DNA of 9,431 nt from NCBI GenBank assembly GCA_021826605.1, contig JAKAZF010000068.1, positions 1 to 9,431 of the forward strand. Direction: 5' to 3'. The stretch's first letter is position 1. The number at the start of each line of letters is the position of its first letter. Shown here one piece after another: positions 1 through 6,021 of this stretch. The notes beneath the pieces were generated by a model. The model made no database searches and was not told the DNA's origin. It saw only the letters and a program-made list of their open reading frames with translations. Position numbers and translations under genes: made by a program. The stretch is from Planctomycetota bacterium (GTDB taxonomy: Bacteria > Planctomycetota > Phycisphaerae > WQYP01).

Positions 1-403
1 TATGCGCGCAATCAGATATGGCACACCATTGCGGGGAATGGCTTTCTGATAAAAAGATGGTAGCACCATGGCTTCTGCCCACGGCGGCAAATCCCCGTTG
101 CGGTCTGGATTGCCGCAGACATACGACCTGAAAAACAATCCAGTCTCCAGGGTGCGTGTGAATGAATAAATCTTCGTTCTGTATGCCAGGGATACCGGTC
201 GATACGCTGGTTTCCTTGCCGAAAAATGGCCTATTATTGATATATACCGTCCCTAAGGCTCCGTCAACTGTTACGAATATATCGGTCGTGCGCCAGGCGT
301 GCGATTTGGCCGGGGCACCGGGCGCGGCAGGTGAATAAAACCAAAGTGCGTTCCAGGCAATCAGAACGCAAATCACACGGCTGATGAAGTTATTCCCTGG
401 CAT
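1..403 (-). CDS. Exported protein of unknown function, 3' end cut by window edge
   Basis: An open frame on the minus strand runs from an ATG at 403 to the left edge (134 codons) without a stop, so the C-terminus is missing. The product begins MPGNNFISRVICVLIAWNAL, a short polar start followed by a hydrophobic stretch to about residue 24 and a possible signal-peptidase site near SPAAPGAPA (about residue 32), so it is probably exported. The mature part has alternating beta-like segments (DIFVTVDGALGTVYIN, about 41-56, and DLFIHTHPGDWIVFQVV, about 77-93), suggesting a beta-sandwich in which 'VDG..GTVYIN' would be a strand-turn-strand. I do not recognise the family. It lies 54 bases downstream of the lipoprotein gene on the same strand and is probably the third gene of that operon. 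No strong ribosome binding site is seen; an ATG four bases upstream is followed by an early stop. The uninterrupted frame and signal peptide support a real gene. Confidence 0.65.
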   Translation of the reverse strand, partial: MPGNNFISRVICVLIAWNALWFYSPAAPGAPAKSHAWRTTDIFVTVDGALGTVYINNRPFFGKETSVSTGIPGIQNEDLFIHTHPGDWIVFQVVCLRQSRPQRGFAAVGRSHGATIFLSESHSPQWCAISDCAH

Positions 404-457
404 ACATCTGATCCGATTCCATTAAAGCGCCACCGCTCGTGACACACGGCAGTCGAT

Positions 458-1711
458 TCACTTCCCGTAAGGTAATTCCTTAGCACTTGAAGGTTCCAGG
501 CGTTTGAGAGACTTTTCTATCCGCAGTGCTTCGGCTAGATGGTTGTCGCGAACGGCCGCGCTAAGGGCCTTGCGCAATTGCGTGCAGTATATTTGCCGAT
601 ACGTCTGCAGGGCCAAACGGAATTGTCCGCGTGCCACAGCCAGGGCCATCGTGTATTGCTTCCATGCGGTTTTGGCTCTAGCAGTGGTAAATCCGGTGTG
701 CTCTGGTGCATGAAAGCCCCGCTTTTTCATGGCCGTAATAATAATCGTAAGACGGAGTGTTTCATGGACTTCATTGGACGTCATGGCAGCTTGCAGGGCA
801 GTAAGCAGATGGGCGCGACAATGTTTTGTCGCCGCATTCACCGACCTCCGGTAACTGGAGTGAGCGGTGTTTTCCGCCGCGTGATATGTTTTCTGGGCGG
901 CAATAGCTGCGGCGCTGGTAAATGGCGCGTTGGTATTCGAGATAGCCGGAGCATATTCGTTGGGATTTTTACGCTTCGTCAAAGGCAGCGGATTGATCTG
1001 TGCGCGCAGGTCAAGAGGAAGTTGATAATTAATTCCCATTGGATCAGCCGGCGCTTCTACGGTTTGAACCGGCGTGAGTGTAATGGCATAAAATATCACG
1101 CTGCTTCGGGCGGCAACTCCCAGCGCAAAGTTCAGCGGTGGTAACCATGTCGGATTGGGATGGGCATGACGATAACGGGTTTTCCATCGCATAATGAGGT
1201 TTCCGTCGAGATAAGCCCGGACTTCCCGCGTGCGCACTTTTATCAGACAGGTGTAGCGCACCTGGTTCTTAAGGCACTGAGCAAAGTGGCGTGATTTTGG
1301 GCTGTTGATTATATTTTTCCCATCAACCTGTTCGAATCCATCAATATGATTGCCATACGCTCCCATATCCCAGTCAAACTGGCGCCCCTTGACACAACAG
1401 ACGATTGCGACGTCATTATCTGTTGCGGTGCGGGCGAAAACCGCACGAAGATTGTATTGTGGCGGTGCCCCAATCGGCAGGCCGATACTTATATTTTTCC
1501 ACTTGGAAGTTCCCACGAGGCAGTGATTGTTAATTGCCCAGCCGCCCGTGCGCGAATCGCGTGCGGTATTGATACGCGCCAGCACATTGATGGTTGGGCC
1601 GTCGCGCGTGATGGAAGCCGCTTCCACCGGTTTAACCGGATTACACGACAACAAAATCACGAAAAGCGATGCAACCAGCAGCACATGACAGTGAACGGCG
1701 CGCATGGACAT
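458..1711 (-). CDS. Lipoprotein with LamG/DUF1080-like domain and helical tail
   Basis: The predicted product has 417 residues. The start at 1711 is preferred over an in-frame ATG at 1753: it has GGAGG six bases upstream, clears the upstream gene, and gives a clean signal peptide (MSMRAVHCHVLLVASLFVIL) ending in a lipobox-like LLSC with Cys23, so a lipid-anchored envelope protein is expected. Residues about 35-215 form a concanavalin/LamG-like beta-sandwich of the planctomycete type: 'YNLRAVFARTATDNDVAIV', 'IDGFEQVDGKNI', 'YTCLIKVRTREVRAYLDGN' and 'NFALGV...VIFYAITL'. Similar modules are found with sugar-binding or 3-keto-glycoside-hydrolase-like folds, but no catalytic residues are evident here. 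A linker follows, then an Ala-rich helical tail (about 265-410) with two related segments: HLLTALQAAMTSNEVHETLR and QLRKALSAAVRDNHLAEALR. The gene starts 13 bases after the stop of the Lon-like protease gene, so the two are almost certainly co-transcribed. The fold assignment is fairly sure; the substrate is unknown. Confidence 0.8.
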   Translation of the reverse strand: MSMRAVHCHVLLVASLFVILLSCNPVKPVEAASITRDGPTINVLARINTARDSRTGGWAINNHCLVGTSKWKNISIGLPIGAPPQYNLRAVFARTATDNDVAIVCCVKGRQFDWDMGAYGNHIDGFEQVDGKNIINSPKSRHFAQCLKNQVRYTCLIKVRTREVRAYLDGNLIMRWKTRYRHAHPNPTWLPPLNFALGVAARSSVIFYAITLTPVQTVEAPADPMGINYQLPLDLRAQINPLPLTKRKNPNEYAPAISNTNAPFTSAAAIAAQKTYHAAENTAHSSYRRSVNAATKHCRAHLLTALQAAMTSNEVHETLRLTIIITAMKKRGFHAPEHTGFTTARAKTAWKQYTMALAVARGQFRLALQTYRQIYCTQLRKALSAAVRDNHLAEALRIEKSLKRLEPSSAKELPYGK

Positions 1712-1717
1712 GGGCAG

Positions 1718-1722
1718 CCTCC
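1718..1722 (-). promoter_or_regulatory. Ribosome binding site GGAGG deciding the lipoprotein start
   Basis: Reading the minus strand, GGAGG lies six bases before the ATG at 1711 and immediately after the stop codon (1727-1725) of the upstream protease gene. This fixes the start at 1711 rather than 1753 and removes an apparent 29-base overlap between the genes. The spacing also suits translational coupling. Confidence 0.75.
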
Positions 1723-1724
1723 GG

Positions 1725-2996
1725 TTAAAAGCCGTTGCGTAAAAGGCGGTCAATGGCTCGTTTGTTGCTGTTCAGGCGGTCCAGGGCCGTCATCACCGCA
1801 TCGCGCCGTGCTTCAATATGGATTACACCGGGTGGTGATCCCGCCCAGTTACCGCAGGTTCGAATAAACCGTCGCAGGGCTTCAATGAGCGGGACACTGC
1901 GGGGAGCGGCAATTTCTGAAAGTCGCGAGAGCCGGCGCATGGTATTTCTGATGGGTGCTTTCAGCAGCGCCATGGCGGGCGGCGGGAATTTCCAGAGGTA
2001 ATTCTTGTAACCGCTGATAATATCAAAAGCCTTGTATTCGGATGTTGCCAGTGAAAGCTTCCGCAGTTGTTTCCCCGCCGCCACCGCCAGCAGATATTGT
2101 GCGGATATATCGTTGGGGGCCAACGCGGTAATCTGCTTGAGGCGGCTTAGCACGTCCGGATCACGCAAGGCTCCGATTCCCATGCGGTCAAATTTTGGCT
2201 GCAGGGTTGAAAACAGCAGCATGGCGTAGCTGATGTCGCGCGGTTTATTCCGCTGCATCAGGGCCATCGCCTCCTGCAGGGTGCGCACTGTGAAAATTTG
2301 GATTTTCCAGGCCCGCTGCGGACCGTCCAATATCATCATGTCCGAGATACTGCCAATATTTCTTTGCGGCAGCACTACGCCGGTTAAATGATCTTCAATA
2401 GCTCCATGAATTTTGTCGGCTACCCCGCCGATGGCTCGCACACGCCAGTCGGCGGTGATGGCCCCCGTAATCGCCATCTGCCGATCCAGTCGGGTGTTCT
2501 CCAATAGCGATAAAATCAGGATCGCACAGGCACATCCGGCGGAATTGCCATCGGCATCCAGGTATTGATCTGAAAAACTTAATCGAATACATCCCGGCTG
2601 GAGCTTGGGGTAGCGCAATCGGACAGCGCGCAGCGCGATGTGTGCCGCAACCATTACGTCCGGACCAACTTTATTGACAAACTTGATCGGCGGGGAAGAC
2701 TTGCTGGTGTTGACAGTGGCAATGATTTCCTCGCTGGACCCCGTGGACATCCCACTACCGAGTTCATAAACCACCAGTCCGCGTATGGAATTTTCCAAGC
2801 GTAAATAATGCTTTACGCGGTTCTGATAGGCAGGCCGGACAATGGAATTATACCGACTGCTGCCGCCTGTAAGTGCAGCGTCTCCGGCCCGTGCCAAGCC
2901 TGGAAATCCCAATGCCGCATAAAGCGCCACCACAAAAATCCCGGAAAATAAGTGCGTAATGGAGTTGCCTGTGCGCCGGTCGAGTGACTTTTGCAT
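1725..2996 (-). CDS. Secreted Lon-like (S16) serine protease lacking the AAA+ domain
   Basis: The predicted product has 423 residues from the ATG at 2996, which has GGAG eight bases upstream. An in-frame ATG at 3110 would add 38 residues ahead of the signal peptide and is unlikely. Residues 1-37 form a signal peptide: basic start, hydrophobic run HLFSGIFVVALYAALGF, and cleavage after ARA. Residues about 70-250 match the Lon proteolytic domain: 'DADGNSAGCACAI' corresponds to the DGxSAG motif with nucleophile Ser152, 'MAITGAITADWRVRAIGGVADK' to the strand and loop with general base Lys195, and 'GVVLPQRN' to the following strand. Ser and Lys are 43 residues apart, as in E. coli Lon (S679/K722), so the catalytic dyad is intact. 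There is no ATPase domain and no Walker motif. The C-terminal 170 residues are helical and unassigned, possibly a protein-interaction region. The enzyme would act outside the cytoplasm without ATP. It is the first gene of a probable operon with the lipoprotein at 458-1711. Confidence 0.85.
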   Translation of the reverse strand: MQKSLDRRTGNSITHLFSGIFVVALYAALGFPGLARAGDAALTGGSSRYNSIVRPAYQNRVKHYLRLENSIRGLVVYELGSGMSTGSSEEIIATVNTSKSSPPIKFVNKVGPDVMVAAHIALRAVRLRYPKLQPGCIRLSFSDQYLDADGNSAGCACAILILSLLENTRLDRQMAITGAITADWRVRAIGGVADKIHGAIEDHLTGVVLPQRNIGSISDMMILDGPQRAWKIQIFTVRTLQEAMALMQRNKPRDISYAMLLFSTLQPKFDRMGIGALRDPDVLSRLKQITALAPNDISAQYLLAVAAGKQLRKLSLATSEYKAFDIISGYKNYLWKFPPPAMALLKAPIRNTMRRLSRLSEIAAPRSVPLIEALRRFIRTCGNWAGSPPGVIHIEARRDAVMTALDRLNSNKRAIDRLLRNGF

Positions 2997-3004
2997 ATTC
3001 CATT

Positions 3005-3008
3005 CTCC
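3005..3008 (-). promoter_or_regulatory. Ribosome binding site GGAG for the Lon-like protease
   Basis: On the minus strand GGAG lies eight bases before the ATG at 2996. It supports this start, which begins directly with a signal peptide, over the longer open frame starting at 3110. Confidence 0.6.
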
Positions 3009-3046
3009 GTTGATGGGCACCGTCGTCCGTGCGGTATTCTGAATGT

Positions 3047-3055
3047 ATTGTACCA
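3047..3055 (-). promoter_or_regulatory. Candidate extended -10 promoter for the envelope operon
   Basis: The minus strand reads TGGTACAAT, that is TACAAT (five of six matches to TATAAT) preceded by the TGn extension. Transcription would start near 3040, leaving a leader of about 44 bases before the ATG at 2996 that contains the GGAG site. No good -35 hexamer stands 17 bases upstream, which is tolerated for extended -10 promoters. It lies inside the N-terminal extension of the longer alternative frame, which would support the shorter start. Confidence 0.35.
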
Positions 3056-3110
3056 AAACCGGCGATGCAGATTTTGTCCGCAATTCTAACAAAATAGGAA
3101 ACTTGAGCAA

Positions 3111-3242
3111 CCTTTGCTTGAATTTCCGTTAATTCTTTTCAATTCAATGTTTTAACCCGACGTGTGCAATGGGCTGTCGCATTGGGTCCGGAGCTGGAAT
3201 CGGCGCAATAAAATATTCGGCCTGGTGCGGCATCGTTATCGG
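3111..3242. other. Intergenic spacer after the ImmA/IrrE-like gene
   Basis: This is a spacer of about 130 bases (about 246 if the protease starts at 2996). It is AT-rich in its central part. I see no RNA gene and no clear terminator: GGCTAGCC next to the stop of the upstream gene is a loop-less palindrome, and CAATG...CATTG near 3167-3184 is too weak. Some read-through from the upstream pair into the protease operon cannot be excluded. Confidence 0.4.
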
Positions 3243-4577
3243 CTAGCCCGCTTTGGATCCATTCTGAAACTGCCAATGTACCGCATGTGTGCTGACTCCG
3301 AAATCGGCTGCGAGCTTATCGACATGTCTGTCGACTTCATCGGGGTCCAATTCGGAATCAATTGTACTCAGCACAACTTCCTGCGGAATCAGTAATTCGG
3401 CCGCAAACGCCCGGGAGCATTGTTGGTCCCAGTTCCGCACGTCGGTCACGAGCCTGGCCCCATCGCTACAAGCATAAGCCGCATGGAATAATCCGCGGGC
3501 TTCCAGAAAACGACGGCTTTCCGCGCGACTTGGGATTGGGCCTGCCAGCACAGCGCCTCGGTCTCCGCGCCACCCGACCGCCGCCCGCACCATTCCGACG
3601 GGAAGATGATTTCGTTCCTCGAATGTGAGATTTGGAATTCCCATTTCTCTTCCAACCTCCGAAATATCCGCGATAGGCGCATGGGAGGATGCCCCCCGCA
3701 GCGCCGTCCGCCACTTTCGGGCTACCAGATACCCGGCCTTAGCCGCCAGGTCGGAGGTGGGCAGGGCCGGCATATTCATTTGTGGAGAGCGATCTAGGTC
3801 GATTGCGCAAGCCCATTGCCAGAGTTTGACAGATGAGGCCCGAGCCCCCGCATCAAGTACATCGTTAAACAATGCCTGTCGCTGGTAATTGTCGCCCGCG
3901 CGTTCCAGAAATTCGACAAGTTCATTTTCTATTGATGAATATGGGTCAAGGCCGAGCCTTCCAGCGGCGTTACAAAAGGCCTTTTCGCCGGAATCAGCGC
4001 TCGATATTGCCTCCCAGTTGCCGCGCAATGCCTCAATGCGTTCATCTTGTTTACCCGGGCCGCTCCATGACAGAACTTTTGCTATAAACTCGCTGAGGGC
4101 CGATTCCACGCCGGGGCGGTCCAGTAACTCTCGCGAGGAATATAGGAACTGCCCTGGCATATTTGGGTAGGCGTCATCTTCGTCTCTTACCCACTCAGCG
4201 CAAATATGGCGGCCGTCTCCATAAAGGGTCAGGCGCGGCAGCAACAGGCCCGAATCGGCAGCCCGCACCGAATGTCGTTGGACCCAGGCCTGCTGCTCAT
4301 CGGACCAGTGCTTTCCCGGAACCGGCGGCCTCTCCCATCGGCATGTCTCGTTAAGCAGTGTCCACCAGTTCGTGACCACCCACTGGGCCAACGGGAACAG
4401 CGGAATATAAACGGTATTCGTTTCTTTTCCAGTCGCCCGATCCAGCAATGTTGTGACGCATTTGCCGCCTGCAAAAATACGCGTTGCGGCCCAGGTTCGT
4501 TGTTCGAGCGGATCAATTGCTGAAGGCTCGGGGACACGCTCGCATTCAATGGTCAGTGATTTTAGCACAGGGGGCAT
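3243..4577 (-). CDS. ImmA/IrrE-like protein with degenerate zinc motif (pseudo-peptidase)
   Basis: This is a 444-residue protein. The C-terminal 100 residues follow the layout of ImmA/IrrE (COG2856) metallopeptidases: 'SRRFLEARGLFHAAY' where active members have RFTLAHELGH, then 'SRAFAAELLIP' matching the conserved ExxAxxFAAELLMP segment, then 'VDKLAADFGVSTHAVHWQFQN', the usual terminal helix-turn-helix-like stretch. The HExxH motif is replaced by RGLFH (361-365), keeping only the last His, and the third ligand Glu is Gln386 or Cys387. The protein is therefore probably not a classical zinc peptidase. The N-terminal 300 residues are not assigned; they include 'VYIPLFPLAQWVVTNWW' (57-72) and a helical middle. 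The gene overlaps the upstream small gene by 32 bases. AAGGA abuts the ATG at 4577 with no spacer, so GTG at 4568 (nine-base spacer) may be the true start. No signal peptide is seen. Related proteins take part in phage-repressor cleavage, stress response or toxin-antitoxin systems; the role here is open. Confidence 0.75.
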   Translation of the reverse strand: MPPVLKSLTIECERVPEPSAIDPLEQRTWAATRIFAGGKCVTTLLDRATGKETNTVYIPLFPLAQWVVTNWWTLLNETCRWERPPVPGKHWSDEQQAWVQRHSVRAADSGLLLPRLTLYGDGRHICAEWVRDEDDAYPNMPGQFLYSSRELLDRPGVESALSEFIAKVLSWSGPGKQDERIEALRGNWEAISSADSGEKAFCNAAGRLGLDPYSSIENELVEFLERAGDNYQRQALFNDVLDAGARASSVKLWQWACAIDLDRSPQMNMPALPTSDLAAKAGYLVARKWRTALRGASSHAPIADISEVGREMGIPNLTFEERNHLPVGMVRAAVGWRGDRGAVLAGPIPSRAESRRFLEARGLFHAAYACSDGARLVTDVRNWDQQCSRAFAAELLIPQEVVLSTIDSELDPDEVDRHVDKLAADFGVSTHAVHWQFQNGSKAG

Positions 4578-5019
4578 TCCTTAAAAGGCCGTGGGGATCC
4601 TCAGGGTATTGATCTTCGTATTGTAACGGGAACCCATGATACCAACCGTGCCCGCTATTTGAGAGCCGCGCTTCATGGAGTTTTGGCGGCTCATTTCCAC
4701 GTTGAATATAGGCCCAAACACTGGCAGGGAATCGACCGCGAAATTCTCGGCTCACGCAGGATGCGACGATGGCTTGCCGCAGAGTTTGGATGAGTAGGGG
4801 CCATTGTGTTTCATCGAAGGTATCGCACAGAGCTTTGCCCTTGCGCGGGCCGAATGTCCAGAGGTTCTTCGGAGATGGATGGCTTTTGTGCTCTCCACTG
4901 GGCAGGTAATGGGCGTCCTGGGCTACTTCATCGGCCGAGGCGTGGCCGGCGGGCCATGGACAAACAATTCCGGATCGGAAGTTACCAGGGTCTCGAACGT
5001 AACTTGGTTTGCGCCTCAT
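4546..5019 (-). CDS. Small conserved protein of unknown function, partner of ImmA/IrrE-like gene
   Basis: This is a 157-residue cytoplasmic protein with no signal peptide or membrane segment. From memory it resembles a family of short bacterial proteins of unknown role with the pattern 'DPxNFRSG', 'SGxHxxxPSP', 'AI..G.VS..F.G.FP..VW', 'HEARLxN', 'YHGFPL' and 'DPH..LRNAP'. Here these are DPGNFRSG (10-17), SGEHKSHPSP (41-50), FRGRFPASVWAY (93-104), LHEARLSN (114-121), WYHGFPL (126-132) and DPHGLLRNAP (141-150). The segment 18-40, between two SG motifs, looks like an insertion relative to that pattern. No other ATG, GTG or TTG occurs in frame near the start, so 5019 is the likely start. No ribosome binding site is seen, but TGCTATACT ends seven bases before the ATG, so the mRNA may be leaderless. 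The 32-base overlap with the next gene implies coupled expression. A toxin, antitoxin or defence role is only suggested by the pairing. Confidence 0.65.
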   Translation of the reverse strand: MRRKPSYVRDPGNFRSGIVCPWPAGHASADEVAQDAHYLPSGEHKSHPSPKNLWTFGPRKGKALCDTFDETQWPLLIQTLRQAIVASCVSREFRGRFPASVWAYIQRGNEPPKLHEARLSNSGHGWYHGFPLQYEDQYPEDPHGLLRNAPCAKITDH

Positions 5020-5026
5020 GTTGGTA

Positions 5027-5035
5027 AGTATAGCA
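5027..5035 (-). promoter_or_regulatory. Candidate extended -10 promoter, start at or beside the ATG
   Basis: The minus strand reads TGCTATACT: a TATACT box (five of six matches) with the TGn extension. Its last base is seven bases before the ATG at 5019, so RNA would begin on or next to the start codon. This gives the small gene and the ImmA/IrrE-like gene their own promoter, separate from imuA. Confidence 0.4.
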
Positions 5036-5106
5036 GTGCCAAGGATTTTCGGATAGCGAAATTGGGCTGTGATAGTGCTGATTTCCTGATTCCAGATTGC
5101 GGCCGG

Positions 5107-5892
5107 TCAGTGGCCGGCGCGAATTTTCATTTCGCCTTGGCCATTATGAGAATAGTAGCACCATTGGGCGGTCCATTGGGTATCGGGGGCTATGGGCGTC
5201 ATGGGCGGTTTGCAGCGCAGCAAGCGCACCTTCCACTGCGGATGGCTGACGCCGGTGGAGGCGGGGGCGGGTTGAACCTGCCAGCGGGTGATGGCCAGGC
5301 ATGGATCATTTATTTCCCAGGGCGGGCGGGCCAGCAGGCCGCACACGCCGCCGGCGGCCGCCGCCAGTTGCCATCGGCGGTTTGCGGCCATATCCGCCCC
5401 GGCACCGTTGGCGATCACCACTGCTGCGGCACTGCACCGCAGAGTCTGATCAATGCTCCAGATGCGATCCGACTGATTGGGTGGATCAATGAAAATGCAC
5501 CGTTCCAGCAGGCGACGGCCCGGTAAAATGGCGGCCAGGAGTTGCACGGTAGGCAGAAATTCTGTTCCGCCAATCCAGAAAAGATATTTGTGTTCTGATT
5601 GCCTCAGGATTCGACCTGCCGTCCAGGCCATCAGTGTAAGCGCTGCCGGCCACCAGGAATGCCGGCGTGCCTGCGGCGGGGGGGTATACAAAGCGGCAGT
5701 TTTGGAATCTAACGCATCTCCATAAAACCATTCGTGAATACCGGGGCATAATTCAGGCATATCGGCGGAGGCGTTTTCATCGCCGGAAGCGCATGACGCT
5801 GATTCCCGTGGTGCAGAAGCCTGCGGTTCAAGCTTTTGAATAAGGCGGGCGGAGTTTTGGACTACGTCCGCGAAAGTAAGTTTGCCTGCCAT
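5107..5892 (-). CDS. imuA: ImuA, translesion-synthesis accessory factor (RecA/SulA-like)
   Basis: This 261-residue protein is close to the usual ImuA length. ImuA works with the Y-family polymerase-like ImuB and the DnaE2 polymerase in damage-induced mutagenesis. Signature segments are in family order: GIHEWFYGD (51-59), a hydrophobic RecA-like strand YLFWIGGTEFLP (103-114), CIFIDP (132-137, in Walker B position), RIWSIDQTLRC (143-153), MAANRRWQLAAAAGGVCGLL (168-187), ITRWQVQPAPA (201-211) and PQWKVRLLRCK (218-228). The P-loop position (HSWWPAALTLMAWTAGRI, 79-96) has no GxxxxGK[ST], as in many ImuA proteins, so it is probably not an active ATPase. The ATG at 5892 has GGGAG ten bases upstream. 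The C-terminal 30 residues, rich in Trp and Tyr, look like a lineage-specific tail. imuB and dnaE2 do not follow directly; the next gene is an unrelated-looking small protein 87 bases downstream. Confidence 0.82.
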   Translation of the reverse strand: MAGKLTFADVVQNSARLIQKLEPQASAPRESASCASGDENASADMPELCPGIHEWFYGDALDSKTAALYTPPPQARRHSWWPAALTLMAWTAGRILRQSEHKYLFWIGGTEFLPTVQLLAAILPGRRLLERCIFIDPPNQSDRIWSIDQTLRCSAAAVVIANGAGADMAANRRWQLAAAAGGVCGLLARPPWEINDPCLAITRWQVQPAPASTGVSHPQWKVRLLRCKPPMTPIAPDTQWTAQWCYYSHNGQGEMKIRAGH

Positions 5893-5902
5893 GCTGTTGC
5901 AT

Positions 5903-5907
5903 CTCCC
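5903..5907 (-). promoter_or_regulatory. Ribosome binding site GGGAG for imuA
   Basis: On the minus strand GGGAG lies ten bases before the ATG at 5892. The spacing is slightly long. An ATG at 5901 between site and start is out of frame. Confidence 0.45.
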
Positions 5908-5927
5908 TGATTTTCATACACCAACAG

Positions 5928-5943
5928 GTTAGTATAATGTTAG
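5928..5943. promoter_or_regulatory. Direct repeat GTTAG-N6-GTTAG, candidate operator upstream of imuA
   Basis: The plus strand reads GTTAGTATAATGTTAG, two identical half-sites spaced one helical turn (11 bases) apart. The six bases between them spell TATAAT on the plus strand; the minus strand reads TATACT across 5936-5931, a possible imuA -10 box about 40 bases before its ATG. TTGACG also occurs on the minus strand at 5954-5949, but only 12 bases from TATACT (17 from the weak TAACCT), so the imuA promoter is not settled. The repeat would overlap any of these boxes and is suited to repression. Confidence 0.4.
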
Positions 5944-6021
5944 GTATGCGTCAAACAGTGTTGTGATAGATCGCGCATTCAAAATCCGCAGTTGCAGTTG
6001 GCCGCACTGACCGCTATCGCA

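Noticed and set aside
539..1144. Plus-strand open frame of 201 codons opposite the lipoprotein gene
   Set aside because: It is antisense to a gene with a clear lipobox and LamG-like fold, and its product is rich in Arg, Gly and Cys with no recognisable pattern.
3160..3250. Terminator after the ImmA/IrrE-like gene
   Set aside because: Only a loop-less palindrome GGCTAGCC and a five-pair stem CAATG/CATTG are visible, with no T tract in the right place.
3111..5106. Direct repeats flanking the two-gene module as a sign of mobile insertion
   Set aside because: The only shared string found by eye between the flanks is an 8-base TGGGCTGT, which is expected by chance; there is no transposase, integrase or tRNA gene.
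5085..5125. GC-rich inverted repeat at the imuA stop codon as a terminator
   Set aside because: On the imuA strand the stem is only about five pairs (CGGCC/GGCCG) and is not followed by a run of T, so an intrinsic terminator is not supported.
4804..5526. Long plus-strand open frame (240 codons) across imuA and the small partner gene
   Set aside because: It lies antisense to two better supported genes, its product has a low-complexity Gly-rich make-up, and it has no recognisable domain or ribosome binding site.
5910..5938. Plus-strand promoter with TATAAT at 5933-5938 driving the efflux operon
   Set aside because: The -10 is perfect, but no -35-like hexamer or TGn extension accompanies it, and the TTGACA-N17-TAAATT promoter just before 6088 is a better candidate.
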